From Syntrophaceae bacterium UBA1411 (GTDB lineage: Bacteria; Desulfobacterota; Syntrophia; Syntrophales; Smithellaceae): a DNA stretch of 54,127 nucleotides. How positions within the stretch are numbered: position 1 is the first letter of the stretch; each line of letters begins with the position of its first letter. The stretch covers positions 23,490-77,616 of the forward strand of contig DBPV01000077.1 of NCBI GenBank assembly GCA_002304995.1. The letters run 5' to 3'. Below the pieces are notes generated by a model that worked only from the letters and a program-made list of their open reading frames with translations, was not told where the DNA came from and ran no database searches. Shown piece by piece: positions 23,593 to 31,029 of the stretch. The position numbers and the translations under genes were made by a program.

Positions 23593-24984
23593 TCAGCTCC
23601 TGCGGCCCTCTCTTCCCCGCGCGTAACGTCGCATGCGGGCAAAGACGCGAACTGCCTGCTCCGGATAATCGAAACAGGGAACACCGCCGGCATTCAAAAC
23701 GCGCTCGCAGAGCGTTTTGTCCGCTGCATCCCCCAAAAGCGACACAAACACGGGCTTGCGTCCGTCCGATTTGACGACGTTGGCGAGGGAGACATAGACG
23801 TCCGGATTCTTTTCGGCAAAGGAGATAAAAACGACGCCGTCCACGCCTGCGTCGTCAAGCAGCGCCCTGAGCACCTCAGTGGCGGTCTTCTCGTAGCCGG
23901 ACGTAAGCCAGTCGGGAAAAATATCGATCGGATTTTTCATCTTGGACGCGGTCGCGATCACGGAGCCGATCCGTTCCAGCGTCCCCGAGTGCAACCGGGC
24001 CACCTGCATGCCCAGCGCCGCCGTTTCGTCGATGCTCATGATCGCCTGAGCGCCGCTGTACGTGACGTACGCCAGGCGGTCCCCCTGCGGCAGCGGCAGA
24101 TTTAAAAATCCCCGCAGCGTGCGGATGAATTCATCGATCGTCTCGAGGCGGATGGCGCCCGCCTGACGCACCACGCCGTCAAACACCGCATCCGCCACGG
24201 CCAGACTGGCCGTATGCGACGCAGACGCGCTGGCCCCCGCCGGCGTGCGGCCGCTTTTGATGAGCAGCACCGGCTTGGCGCGAACCGCCTCTTCCAGGCG
24301 GGCGGCAAACGCCCGGCCGTCCTTGACGTCTTCCAGATACATGCCGATAATTTTCGTCTGCTCGTCTTGCGCCAGGTAGGAAAGCGCGTCCGATTCGTTG
24401 ACGTCCACTTTGTTGCCCAGGCCGATGCCCTTGGAAAGATGCATGCCCTCGAGCGAACTCAAGTAGCGCAGAAGCGCCCCCACAAAAATGCCGGACTGGG
24501 CGGCAAAGCCGATTGCGCCCGGCTCCAGCATCTGCGGCGTCGCGTAATAGGAGGTCGTGAGCTTGCTGCGGGTGTTGACGAGCCCCAGCGTATTGGGTCC
24601 GAAGCCCCGCACGCCCGATGCCTTTAAAATGGTTTTTACTTCTTCCTGGTAAGACGCCCCCTCGGCTCCGGTTTCCGCAAACCCCTCGGCGGAAATGACC
24701 GCTCCCTTGACGCCCTTGCGGGCGCAGTCCCGCAGCGCCTCGGGAACCGCTTTCGGCGGAATCAGCAAAACCGCCAGATCGACATCGAACGGCACCTCCC
24801 GCACGCTCGGATACAGGGGAACGCCGAAGACGTCGCCGCCTGACGGATTCACTCCCGCGATCCGGCCGGCAAAGCCGACCTCGCCCAGCACCTTCAACAG
24901 CTGCGCGCCCGGCTTTTCCTGATCCCGCGACGCCCCGATAACCGCGACACTTTTCGCTTCCAGAATTTCATCAATCGGACGCAT
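23593..24984 (-). CDS. ADP-forming acyl-CoA synthetase, alpha-type subunit (CoA-binding)
   Basis: 463 residues in the succinyl-CoA-synthetase-alpha arrangement: CoA-binding Rossmann domain (about 5-125, 'VAVIGASRDQEKPGAQ', 'GVNPSGGDVFG'), ligase-CoA domain (about 130-290, 'GFAAQSGIFVGALL', 'GNKVDVNESD') with the phosphohistidine His257 in 'ASASHTASLA', and a second flavodoxin-like domain (about 300-455). These enzymes turn acyl-CoA, ADP and phosphate into acid, ATP and CoA, saving energy in anaerobes. The ATP-grasp (beta) part is absent here and must be encoded elsewhere. It is divergent from hbd, with a good promoter at 25090-25119, and lies beside beta-oxidation genes. The acyl group is unknown. 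Confidence 0.88.
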   Translation of the reverse strand: MRPIDEILEAKSVAVIGASRDQEKPGAQLLKVLGEVGFAGRIAGVNPSGGDVFGVPLYPSVREVPFDVDLAVLLIPPKAVPEALRDCARKGVKGAVISAEGFAETGAEGASYQEEVKTILKASGVRGFGPNTLGLVNTRSKLTTSYYATPQMLEPGAIGFAAQSGIFVGALLRYLSSLEGMHLSKGIGLGNKVDVNESDALSYLAQDEQTKIIGMYLEDVKDGRAFAARLEEAVRAKPVLLIKSGRTPAGASASASHTASLAVADAVFDGVVRQAGAIRLETIDEFIRTLRGFLNLPLPQGDRLAYVTYSGAQAIMSIDETAALGMQVARLHSGTLERIGSVIATASKMKNPIDIFPDWLTSGYEKTATEVLRALLDDAGVDGVVFISFAEKNPDVYVSLANVVKSDGRKPVFVSLLGDAADKTLCERVLNAGGVPCFDYPEQAVRVFARMRRYARGREGRRS

Positions 24985-25089
24985 GCTTTCCTCCTCTGAA
25001 ATTTCGCAGCGGGGACCAAGAGAAGGGATTCAGATCCTGTTCCGGAAAATCCGCCCCGAACCCTGTGTTTTCCCGCTCAGGCATGCGCC

Positions 25090-25119
25090 ATTAAACAACA
25101 GGAGACGGAGTCTTGTCAA
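25090..25119 (-). promoter_or_regulatory. sigma-70 promoter of the ADP-forming acyl-CoA synthetase gene
   Basis: Minus strand: TTGACA (25119-25114), 18-base spacer, TTTAAT (25095-25090). About 100 bases of leader precede ATG 24984. Confidence 0.65.
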
Positions 25120-25271
25120 TGTCTTGTCTTCCGGAGGCGGAATGTGTTTTCCCCTTGACGAAAGCCGCCCGATCCTGATATCTCACATTTCATTGCACAT
25201 ACCGTCCAACCGGAGGAAAACGGCGCCACCCACTTTTTTTTTTCAACCAGCAACCACAAGGAGATCTCACC

Positions 25272-26126
25272 ATGGAAATCAAGAAGATTTGTATTCTGGG
25301 AGCGGGCCTGATGGGCAACGGCATTGCGCAGGTTTGCGCACAGGCAGGTTATGAAGTCGCATTGCGCGACATCGAACAGAGATTCGTCGACGGCGGAATG
25401 AACACGATCCGGAAAAATCTTTCCCGCGACGCCGAAAAAGGCAAAATTTCTCCCCAGCAGATGAATGAGATTCTGGAGCGCCTTCATCCGACGCTGGACA
25501 TCAAGGAAGCCGCTGCCGACGCGGACGTCGTCGTCGAGGTCGTGATTGAAGTGATGGACGTCAAGAAAAAAGTGTACGCCGAACTGGAAACGATTGTCCC
25601 CCCGCACTGCCTGTTTTTCACCAACACGTCCGGCCTGAGCATTACGGAGATGGCCGCCGTGACCGGAAGGCCCGACCGCTTCATCGGCACGCACTTCTTC
25701 AATCCCGTTCCGGTGATGCGTCTTCTGGAGATCATCCGCGGCCACCAGACCTCCGATGAAACGCTTGACGCCGCGCGCGCCTGGGGCAAAAGGATCGGCA
25801 AGGACGTCATCACCGTCAAGGAGGCGCCGGCGTTTGTCGTCAATCGCATTCTGTGCACCATGCTCAACGAAGCTTTCTTCGTCCTGGATGAAGGGCTGGC
25901 CTCGGCCGAGGACATCGACAAGGGCATGGTCCTGGGCTGCAATCATCCGATCGGTCCGCTGGCGCTTGCCGACCTCGTCGGCAATGAAACGCTTCTGCGC
26001 GTGATCGAGGGGCTGCACCGGGAACTGGGAGACAAGTACCGCCCAGCGCCGATCCTGCGCAAGCTGGTGCGCGCCGGCAATTTCGGCCGCAAAAGCGGCC
26101 GGGGCGTCTACGACTACGGCAAATAA
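25272..26126 (+). CDS. hbd: 3-hydroxybutyryl-CoA dehydrogenase
   Basis: 284 residues, cytoplasmic. Oxidises (S)-3-hydroxyacyl-CoA to the 3-keto form with NAD+, or the reverse. The NAD site is 'ILGAGLMGNGIAQ' (GxGxxG at 10-15) with the acidic 'LRDIEQ' after the second strand. The signature 'GTHFFNPVPVMRLLEII' carries the catalytic His141, and the C-terminal domain ends 'GNFGRKSGRGVYDYGK', typical of butyryl-type enzymes of anaerobes. The ribosome site CAAGGAG is ideally spaced. A possible -35 box TTGACG is at 25155. The acyl-CoA dehydrogenase gene follows after 56 bases, so the pair likely acts in short-chain fatty acid oxidation. Confidence 0.95.
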   Translation: MEIKKICILGAGLMGNGIAQVCAQAGYEVALRDIEQRFVDGGMNTIRKNLSRDAEKGKISPQQMNEILERLHPTLDIKEAAADADVVVEVVIEVMDVKKKVYAELETIVPPHCLFFTNTSGLSITEMAAVTGRPDRFIGTHFFNPVPVMRLLEIIRGHQTSDETLDAARAWGKRIGKDVITVKEAPAFVVNRILCTMLNEAFFVLDEGLASAEDIDKGMVLGCNHPIGPLALADLVGNETLLRVIEGLHRELGDKYRPAPILRKLVRAGNFGRKSGRGVYDYGK

Positions 26127-26182
26127 GCTTGCGCCTGGAGATCCGGACAACCATAGACTGACCAAAGGAAGGAGATACGGAT

Positions 26183-27325
26183 ATGGATTTTGAGCTCTCG
26201 GAAGAGATGAAAATGTTAAAGGAGATGGCTTATAAATTTGCCGTGGCGGAAATCGCGCCGGTGTCGCGCGAATGCGACGAACATGAAAAATACACCCCGG
26301 AGATCCGGAAGAAAGCGGCCGCCAACGGCCTCGTCGGCGCCTGGATTCCCGAAGAATACGGCGGCCCCGGCGCCGGCATTCTGGGAAATGCCATCATCAC
26401 GGAGGAAATCTCCAAGGTGGATATGGGCATCAGTCTCAACGTGGTCGCCTCCGGCTTCGGCTGCGAGTCCATTCTCAACTACGGAACGAAGGAGCAGAAG
26501 GAAACCTATCTGCCGCCGATCTGCTCGGGGGAAAAAGTCAGCGCCGGCGCTTATACCGAACCCAACGCGGGAACGGACGTCGCGGGCTACAAGACCCGCG
26601 CGGTCAAGGACGCAAGCGACTACGTGATCAACGGCAATAAAATGTTCATCACCAACGGCACGGTGTGCGATTTCATGGTCGCGCAGTGCATCACCCAACC
26701 GGAAGCCAAGAAGCACTCAAGCTTCTCTCTGATCATCGTTCCGGCGGACGCCAAGGGCATCACCCGCAACAAGATTCACGGCAAGATGGGCATCCGCGCC
26801 AGCGACACGGCGGAAATCGCGCTGGAGGACGTCCGCGTGCCGCAGACCAATCTGGTCGGCAAGGAAGGAAACGGTTTCCGTCAGCTCATGCATTTTTTTG
26901 ACATAACCCGGGTCATGGTGTCCGCCCAGGCGCTGGGGCTTTCCGAAGCGTGCCTGGACACCAGCGTCAAGTACGTCAAGGAGCGAACCGCCTTCGGCGC
27001 GCCGCTGGGGGCTTACCAGATGACGCAGATGAAGCTGACCGAAATGGCCATCCGCATCGAAGCGCTGCGCGGCCTGGTTTACAAAGCGGCCTGGCTGATC
27101 GACCAGGGCAAACCCGACTACACGCTCGCCGCGATGGCGAAATTCTACGGCGGGCAGACCGCCGTGTTCTGCGCCAACTACGCCGTCGAACTGCACGGCG
27201 GCTACGGCTACATTGACGAATATCCCGTGCAGAAGTGGTACCGCGACGCGAAAATCCTGGAGCTGTACGAAGGAACGAAGGAAGCGGAAATCATGACCAT
27301 CGGACGCACGCTGCAATCCCGGTAA
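26183..27325 (+). CDS. acyl-CoA dehydrogenase (downstream of hbd)
   Basis: 380 residues, FAD-dependent. Forms the 2,3-double bond of acyl-CoA and passes electrons to an electron-transfer flavoprotein. Conserved blocks are 'GAYTEPNAGTDVAGYKTRA' near residue 121, 'NGNKMFITNG' near 150, 'RTAFGAPLGAYQMTQMKL' near 270, 'ELHGGYGYIDEYPVQKWYRD' near 335 and the C-terminal 'LYEGTKEAEIMTIGR', whose Glu in 'YEGT' is the catalytic base in short-chain enzymes. It differs from the minus-strand copy (27409-28569) throughout, so the two are not a recent duplication. It shares a unit with hbd and ends at a strong terminator. No etfAB genes are near. Chain-length preference is not readable. Confidence 0.93.
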   Translation: MDFELSEEMKMLKEMAYKFAVAEIAPVSRECDEHEKYTPEIRKKAAANGLVGAWIPEEYGGPGAGILGNAIITEEISKVDMGISLNVVASGFGCESILNYGTKEQKETYLPPICSGEKVSAGAYTEPNAGTDVAGYKTRAVKDASDYVINGNKMFITNGTVCDFMVAQCITQPEAKKHSSFSLIIVPADAKGITRNKIHGKMGIRASDTAEIALEDVRVPQTNLVGKEGNGFRQLMHFFDITRVMVSAQALGLSEACLDTSVKYVKERTAFGAPLGAYQMTQMKLTEMAIRIEALRGLVYKAAWLIDQGKPDYTLAAMAKFYGGQTAVFCANYAVELHGGYGYIDEYPVQKWYRDAKILELYEGTKEAEIMTIGRTLQSR

Positions 27326-27336
27326 TTCTTTATCCG

Positions 27337-27384
27337 GCGGGGAGCATCCGACCCTCACGGAGGACGGTGCTCCCCGCTCTTTTC
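27337..27384 (+). terminator. intrinsic terminator after hbd-acd
   Basis: A perfect 10-bp stem (GCGGGGAGCA at 27337-27346 with TGCTCCCCGC at 27368-27377), a 21-base loop able to fold further (TCCG with CGGA), then TCTTTTC. It begins 11 bases after the stop codon of the plus-strand acyl-CoA dehydrogenase. Confidence 0.85.
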
Positions 27385-27408
27385 ACCTATCTTTTTTATT
27401 TCTTTTTT

Positions 27409-28569
27409 TTAAGACGGGGAAGCGCTTCCCTGTTCGCTGATCACTTCCCGGGCAATGACGATGCGCTGGATTTCCGACGTGCCTTCATAAATCGTCGTGG
27501 CGCGCGCATCGCGGTAGAGGCGTTCGACCTTGTAGTCCCTGGTGTAGCCGTAGCCGCCGTGCACCTGCAGCGCCATGTAGGCGGCCGCGTTGGCGGTTTC
27601 CGAAGCGAACAGCTTGGCCATCGAGGCTTCCTTGGTGAACCGAAGCCCCCGGTCCTTGCGGTCGGCCGCCGCCAGCGTGAGCCATGAGGCCGCTTCGATT
27701 TTCGTCGCGGCGTCCGCGATCATGAACCGGATCGCCTCGAATGAATCGATCGTTTTGCCGAACTGGCGCCGCTGGCCCGTGTAGGAAACCGCTTCCGCAA
27801 GACAGGCCCGCGCGATCCCCACCGCCTGCGAGGCGATGCCGATCCGCCCGCTGTCGAGCGCCATCATGGCCACTTTAAAGCCTTCGCCGGGATTGCCCAG
27901 CAGATTGCCGGCGGGGATTTCACAGTCCTCGAAAATCAGTTCGACGGTGTTGGAGGCCCGCAGCCCCAGCTTTTCCTCCCGCGAACCAACGGTAAAACCG
28001 GGCGTGCCTTTTTCCACAATGAAAGCGGAAAGCCCCCGGGTTCCCTTTTCCTGTCCGGTCCGGGCAATCACATTGATGATGTCGGCATACTGGCCGTGCG
28101 TGATGAACACCTTGGCGCCGTTAATGATGTACTTGTCCTTTTTCAGGACCGCCCGCGTCGTCATCGATCCGGGATCGGAACCGGCGCCCGGCTCCGTGAG
28201 CGCAAACGCGCCCAGGAGGGAGCCCGCGGCCAGATCCGCAAGCCATTTGTCCTTTTGGACTTTCGTGCCGAACTTCAAAAGCGGTTCGGTGGAGAGATTG
28301 GCCACGGACATGGTGACGGCGCAGGAGGCGCACGCCGCGGCGATTTCCTGCAGCGCGAGCGAATAGGCCACCGCGCCTGCGCCGGATCCGTCCAGCTCGG
28401 GAGGGACCATCATGCCCAAAAGTCCCAGCTCTCCCATCTTTTTCACCGCGTCCACCGGAAAGGTCCCCTCCCGGTCCCAGCGGGCCGCCATCGGTTCCAG
28501 TTCCTTTTTTGCAAAATCCCGGGCCATCAGCCGGATCATTTCCTGTTCGTTTGATATTTCGAATGCCAT
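27409..28569 (-). CDS. acyl-CoA dehydrogenase (with cupin/HTH regulator)
   Basis: 386 residues of the FAD-containing acyl-CoA dehydrogenase family. 'FALTEPGAGSDPGSMTTRA' near residue 123, 'NGAKVFITHG' near 150, 'RRQFGKTIDSFEAIRFMIAD' near 265 and 'QVHGGYGYTRDYKVERLYRDARATTIYEGTSEIQR' split over residues about 333-368 match the short/medium-chain group, with Glu of 'YEGTSE' as catalytic base. Its nearest class would be butyryl-CoA or medium-chain enzymes. It follows the cupin-type regulator by 15 bases on the same strand, so that regulator probably controls it. It is convergent with the other acyl-CoA dehydrogenase and shares the intervening terminator region. Confidence 0.92.
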   Translation of the reverse strand: MAFEISNEQEMIRLMARDFAKKELEPMAARWDREGTFPVDAVKKMGELGLLGMMVPPELDGSGAGAVAYSLALQEIAAACASCAVTMSVANLSTEPLLKFGTKVQKDKWLADLAAGSLLGAFALTEPGAGSDPGSMTTRAVLKKDKYIINGAKVFITHGQYADIINVIARTGQEKGTRGLSAFIVEKGTPGFTVGSREEKLGLRASNTVELIFEDCEIPAGNLLGNPGEGFKVAMMALDSGRIGIASQAVGIARACLAEAVSYTGQRRQFGKTIDSFEAIRFMIADAATKIEAASWLTLAAADRKDRGLRFTKEASMAKLFASETANAAAYMALQVHGGYGYTRDYKVERLYRDARATTIYEGTSEIQRIVIAREVISEQGSASPS

Positions 28570-28584
28570 TGTCGCCGCGCCTTT

Positions 28585-29136
28585 TCAAGGATTGTAGAGG
28601 ACCACCAGCAGTTCTGTTTTCTCGTCGGAAGGATTGCTCAACGCGTGATGCAGCGCCGAATTGAAATGGATGCACTCGCCGCGTCCCAGCACGGAAGTGT
28701 TCCGTCCGACCTTGATCGACAGTTTCCCCCGGAGCACATAGATGAATTCCTCGCCGTCATGATGATAGGCGACGCCTTCATGCTCCGTATTGGCCGGAAT
28801 GGAAACGAGGTAGGCGCCCAGATGCTTGTCGGAACCGGGCCGCGTCAGCTGCTTGTAAGCGTAGGACCCGGCCCGGATCTTCTGGCTTTTGACCCGGGTG
28901 GAGGCTTTCTTGCTTTCCGTCGCGCTGAACGCTTTGGCGCCTATCTTCAGTATCCGGCTCAACTGCAGCACCAGCGCCACGGGCGGCGTGGTCTCGTCTT
29001 TCTCCACCCGCTCCAGAAGATCGGCGGGATAACCTGTTTCATGCGCCAGATCCCGGAGGCTCATTTTCCGGCTTTCCCGGTACGACCGGATATTTTGGCC
29101 AAATGATGTCTTCTCTTCTTTTTTTGCCTTTGCCAT
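28585..29136 (-). CDS. HTH-XRE plus cupin transcriptional regulator
   Basis: 183 residues. An N-terminal Xre-type helix-turn-helix ('IRSYRESRKMSLRDLAHETGY', read as two parts over residues about 17-37, then 'LLERVEKDETTPPVALVLQLSRIL') is joined to a C-terminal cupin barrel ('EHEGVAYHHDGEEFIYVLRGKLSIKV' around residues 118-143, 'GECIHFNSALHHALSN'). Members bind DNA with the first part and a small ligand or metal with the second. I start at ATG 29136 behind GAAAGG; an in-frame GTG at 29151 is weaker. Its close spacing to the acyl-CoA dehydrogenase suggests control of acyl-CoA metabolism, with an acyl-CoA or acid as possible ligand (inference). Confidence 0.88.
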   Translation of the reverse strand: MAKAKKEEKTSFGQNIRSYRESRKMSLRDLAHETGYPADLLERVEKDETTPPVALVLQLSRILKIGAKAFSATESKKASTRVKSQKIRAGSYAYKQLTRPGSDKHLGAYLVSIPANTEHEGVAYHHDGEEFIYVLRGKLSIKVGRNTSVLGRGECIHFNSALHHALSNPSDEKTELLVVLYNP

Positions 29137-29283
29137 GCTGACCTTTCTCACTTAGCAGAGATTCTGTCTTCGCCCGGCCCGCCATAACGGCTGTCTTGTC
29201 TCTGCCGGGGCCGCCCGTCTGACCTTTCTGCGCTTCGGACTGTTCTTTTTACCTTGCGTTCACCTTTTCGATGCTTTCTAAAT

Positions 29284-29907
29284 TCATATCCATTTCAGGA
29301 TGCCTGCAAAGACGACCATCATCAGGGCATCCACGACAAACAGCGCGCCGATAAGCGCGATCTGCGCCTTCGGTTTCCAGTCGTAGCACAGGAAGGAAAC
29401 TCCGAAAAACGGAATGTAGACGGTGACAAATACCGGAAGGGCGCCCCACCACGGATAGACCCAGTGGAACGCGGGCGTCCGGGCCAGAAAGATTTCGATG
29501 ACGGAAAACAGGGCGGCGTTGACCACCGCGAAAAACAGGCGGTTGTTGACGCCGCAGATTTTCAGATGACGATCCTCCGGAAGCACTTTCGACATGACCA
29601 GGCCGGCGACGGAAAACATCAGGCTCAGTTCGATGCCGACGCCGATCAGAATCAAAAAGGCGGTGCCGGCCGGAACGGTCCAGAGCGCATGGCCGCTGCC
29701 GTACTGAATCAGGGCGTTTACGATTTCGTAAAACCAGTGGACAAGGTACAGGGAAAGCCCTGCGGCAACACCCTTCCAGTTTTTCTTGCTGATTTCGTTG
29801 GTGTAAATATAAACCACGAACGCCAGGAGGGGAATGACGTACCATGCGAAGCAATCCGGCGAACGCAGGATGCCGAGGGCCTGCTGGGTCAATTCGGGTG
29901 CATTCAT
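29284..29907 (-). CDS. polytopic membrane protein of unknown function
   Basis: 207 residues with about seven hydrophobic segments ('FAWYVIPLLAFVVYIYT', 'GTAFLILIGVGIELSLMF', 'LFFAVVNAALFSVIEIFL', 'ALPVFVTVYIPFFGVSFL', 'IALIGALFVVDALMMVVFAG'). It is therefore an inner-membrane protein. I recognise no transporter or enzyme motif. ATG 29907 follows AAAGGAG; open frame continues to 30120 without support. It is divergent from the SDR gene and lies 147 bases ahead of the cupin regulator on the same strand. A role in acyl or alcohol metabolism is suggested only by position. Confidence 0.7.
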   Translation of the reverse strand: MNAPELTQQALGILRSPDCFAWYVIPLLAFVVYIYTNEISKKNWKGVAAGLSLYLVHWFYEIVNALIQYGSGHALWTVPAGTAFLILIGVGIELSLMFSVAGLVMSKVLPEDRHLKICGVNNRLFFAVVNAALFSVIEIFLARTPAFHWVYPWWGALPVFVTVYIPFFGVSFLCYDWKPKAQIALIGALFVVDALMMVVFAGILKWI

Positions 29908-30061
29908 AAAGGCTCCTTTATGAAACAGAACTGAACTGGCGGCTAAATACCACAAACCTGACGTAAAGGAAACCGGCGATTGCACTGAAACAAAAAAATT
30001 TCCGCGCTTCCGGTTTCGGCTACTGCGGCGGCGCTTTTTGCAGGTCCATGCATGATTTGAT

Positions 30062-30090
30062 TTGACAACGGACGCGTGGAATACTATCCA
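30062..30090 (+). promoter_or_regulatory. predicted promoter of the SDR gene
   Basis: TTGACA (30062-30067), 17-base spacer, TATCCA (30085-30090). The leader is about 38 bases and ends in AAAGGAG before ATG 30135. The -35 box is perfect, the -10 box weak, which leaves room for an activator. Confidence 0.5.
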
Positions 30091-30134
30091 TTCGCGTGCT
30101 GATTGAACTATAAATCCCAATAAAGGAGTATCCC

Positions 30135-30935
30135 ATGAGCAAGAGACTGGAAAACAAAGTCGCCGTGATTACCGGCGGAACGAGCGGCATCGGCGAAGCC
30201 ACCGCGGAAGTGTTTGCCGCCGAAGGCGCGAAAGTGATCATCGCCGGCCGTTCGGAAGAAAAAGGCGCGGCCATCGCCAAACGTCTGGGCGAAAACGTCC
30301 TCTATCAAAAAACGGACGTCACCATCGAAGCGGACATCAAGGCGCTCGTCGCTCTGGCCGTCGCCCGTTTCGGCCGGCTGGATTGCCTGTTCAACAACGC
30401 GGGCGGGCCGGATCGCGGCACGCTGGAAACCGTCACGCCGGAAGACTTCACCTACAGCATGAACCTGCTTTTGGGCGCGGTGGTGTTCGGCATGAAGCAT
30501 GCGGCTCCCGTCATGAAAGCCCAGGGCGCTGGCTGCATTATCAACAACTCCAGCGTGGCGGCGATCCGCATGAATCAGGGCGGCTATCTCTACACGGCCG
30601 CCAAGGCCGCGGTCACGCACATCACGCGGCTCGCCGGTGTTGAACTGGGTCCCTTCGGCATCCGTGTGAACAGCATTTCTCCCGGCGCGATCGCCACGCC
30701 GATCTTCTGGGGCGGCTCGCAGGCGGCCAACAAACTGTCCGATGAACAAAACGCGCGCAAAATGGAAAAGCTCAAACAGAGCCTGGCCAAGGCCACGCCC
30801 CTGCCCCGCGCCGGTCTGGATAAAGACATTGCCTACGGCGCGCTCTTTCTGGCCTCCGACGAAGGCAGCTTCGTGAACTGCCACGATCTGGTGGTGGACG
30901 GAGGAAGAACGTCTCTGTTCCGCGAAGGCGCTTAA
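30135..30935 (+). CDS. short-chain dehydrogenase/reductase
   Basis: 266 residues, classical SDR. The cofactor site is 'VITGGTSGIGEATAEVF' (TGxxxGxG at 13-20), 'NNAGG' near 87, catalytic Ser139/140 ('INNSSVAA'), Tyr153 and Lys157 ('YLYTAAKAAV'), and 'ISPGAIATPIF' near 180. 'AGRSEEKG' after the second strand suggests an NADP(H) or mixed preference. It may oxidise or reduce a hydroxyacyl-CoA, alcohol or cyclic alcohol. It is a single-gene unit with its own promoter and a bidirectional terminator. A close relation to 3-ketoacyl-ACP reductase (FabG) cannot be excluded, but the position beside acyl-CoA genes favours catabolism. Confidence 0.9.
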   Translation: MSKRLENKVAVITGGTSGIGEATAEVFAAEGAKVIIAGRSEEKGAAIAKRLGENVLYQKTDVTIEADIKALVALAVARFGRLDCLFNNAGGPDRGTLETVTPEDFTYSMNLLLGAVVFGMKHAAPVMKAQGAGCIINNSSVAAIRMNQGGYLYTAAKAAVTHITRLAGVELGPFGIRVNSISPGAIATPIFWGGSQAANKLSDEQNARKMEKLKQSLAKATPLPRAGLDKDIAYGALFLASDEGSFVNCHDLVVDGGRTSLFREGA

Positions 30936-30954
30936 ACGGAGTGACTGCGAAATA

Positions 30955-30994
30955 AAGCACCCCGCCCGGATTTCTCCGGACGGGGTGCTTCTTC
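30955..30994. terminator. bidirectional terminator between SDR and the convergent ligase gene
   Basis: A 16-position hairpin (AAGCACCCCG...CGGGGTGCTT, one mismatch, 4-base loop) starts 19 bases after the SDR stop and is 40 bases from the stop of the minus-strand ligase. Short T-rich tails exist on both strands. Confidence 0.75.
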
Positions 30995-31029
30995 AATCCT
31001 TGCGCCGGCTGCCGGAAGCGATTCCGAAG

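Noticed and set aside
26183..28569. Recent duplication of acyl-CoA dehydrogenase genes
   Set aside because: The two proteins differ throughout, including around the flavin and substrate motifs; they are distant family members on opposite strands.
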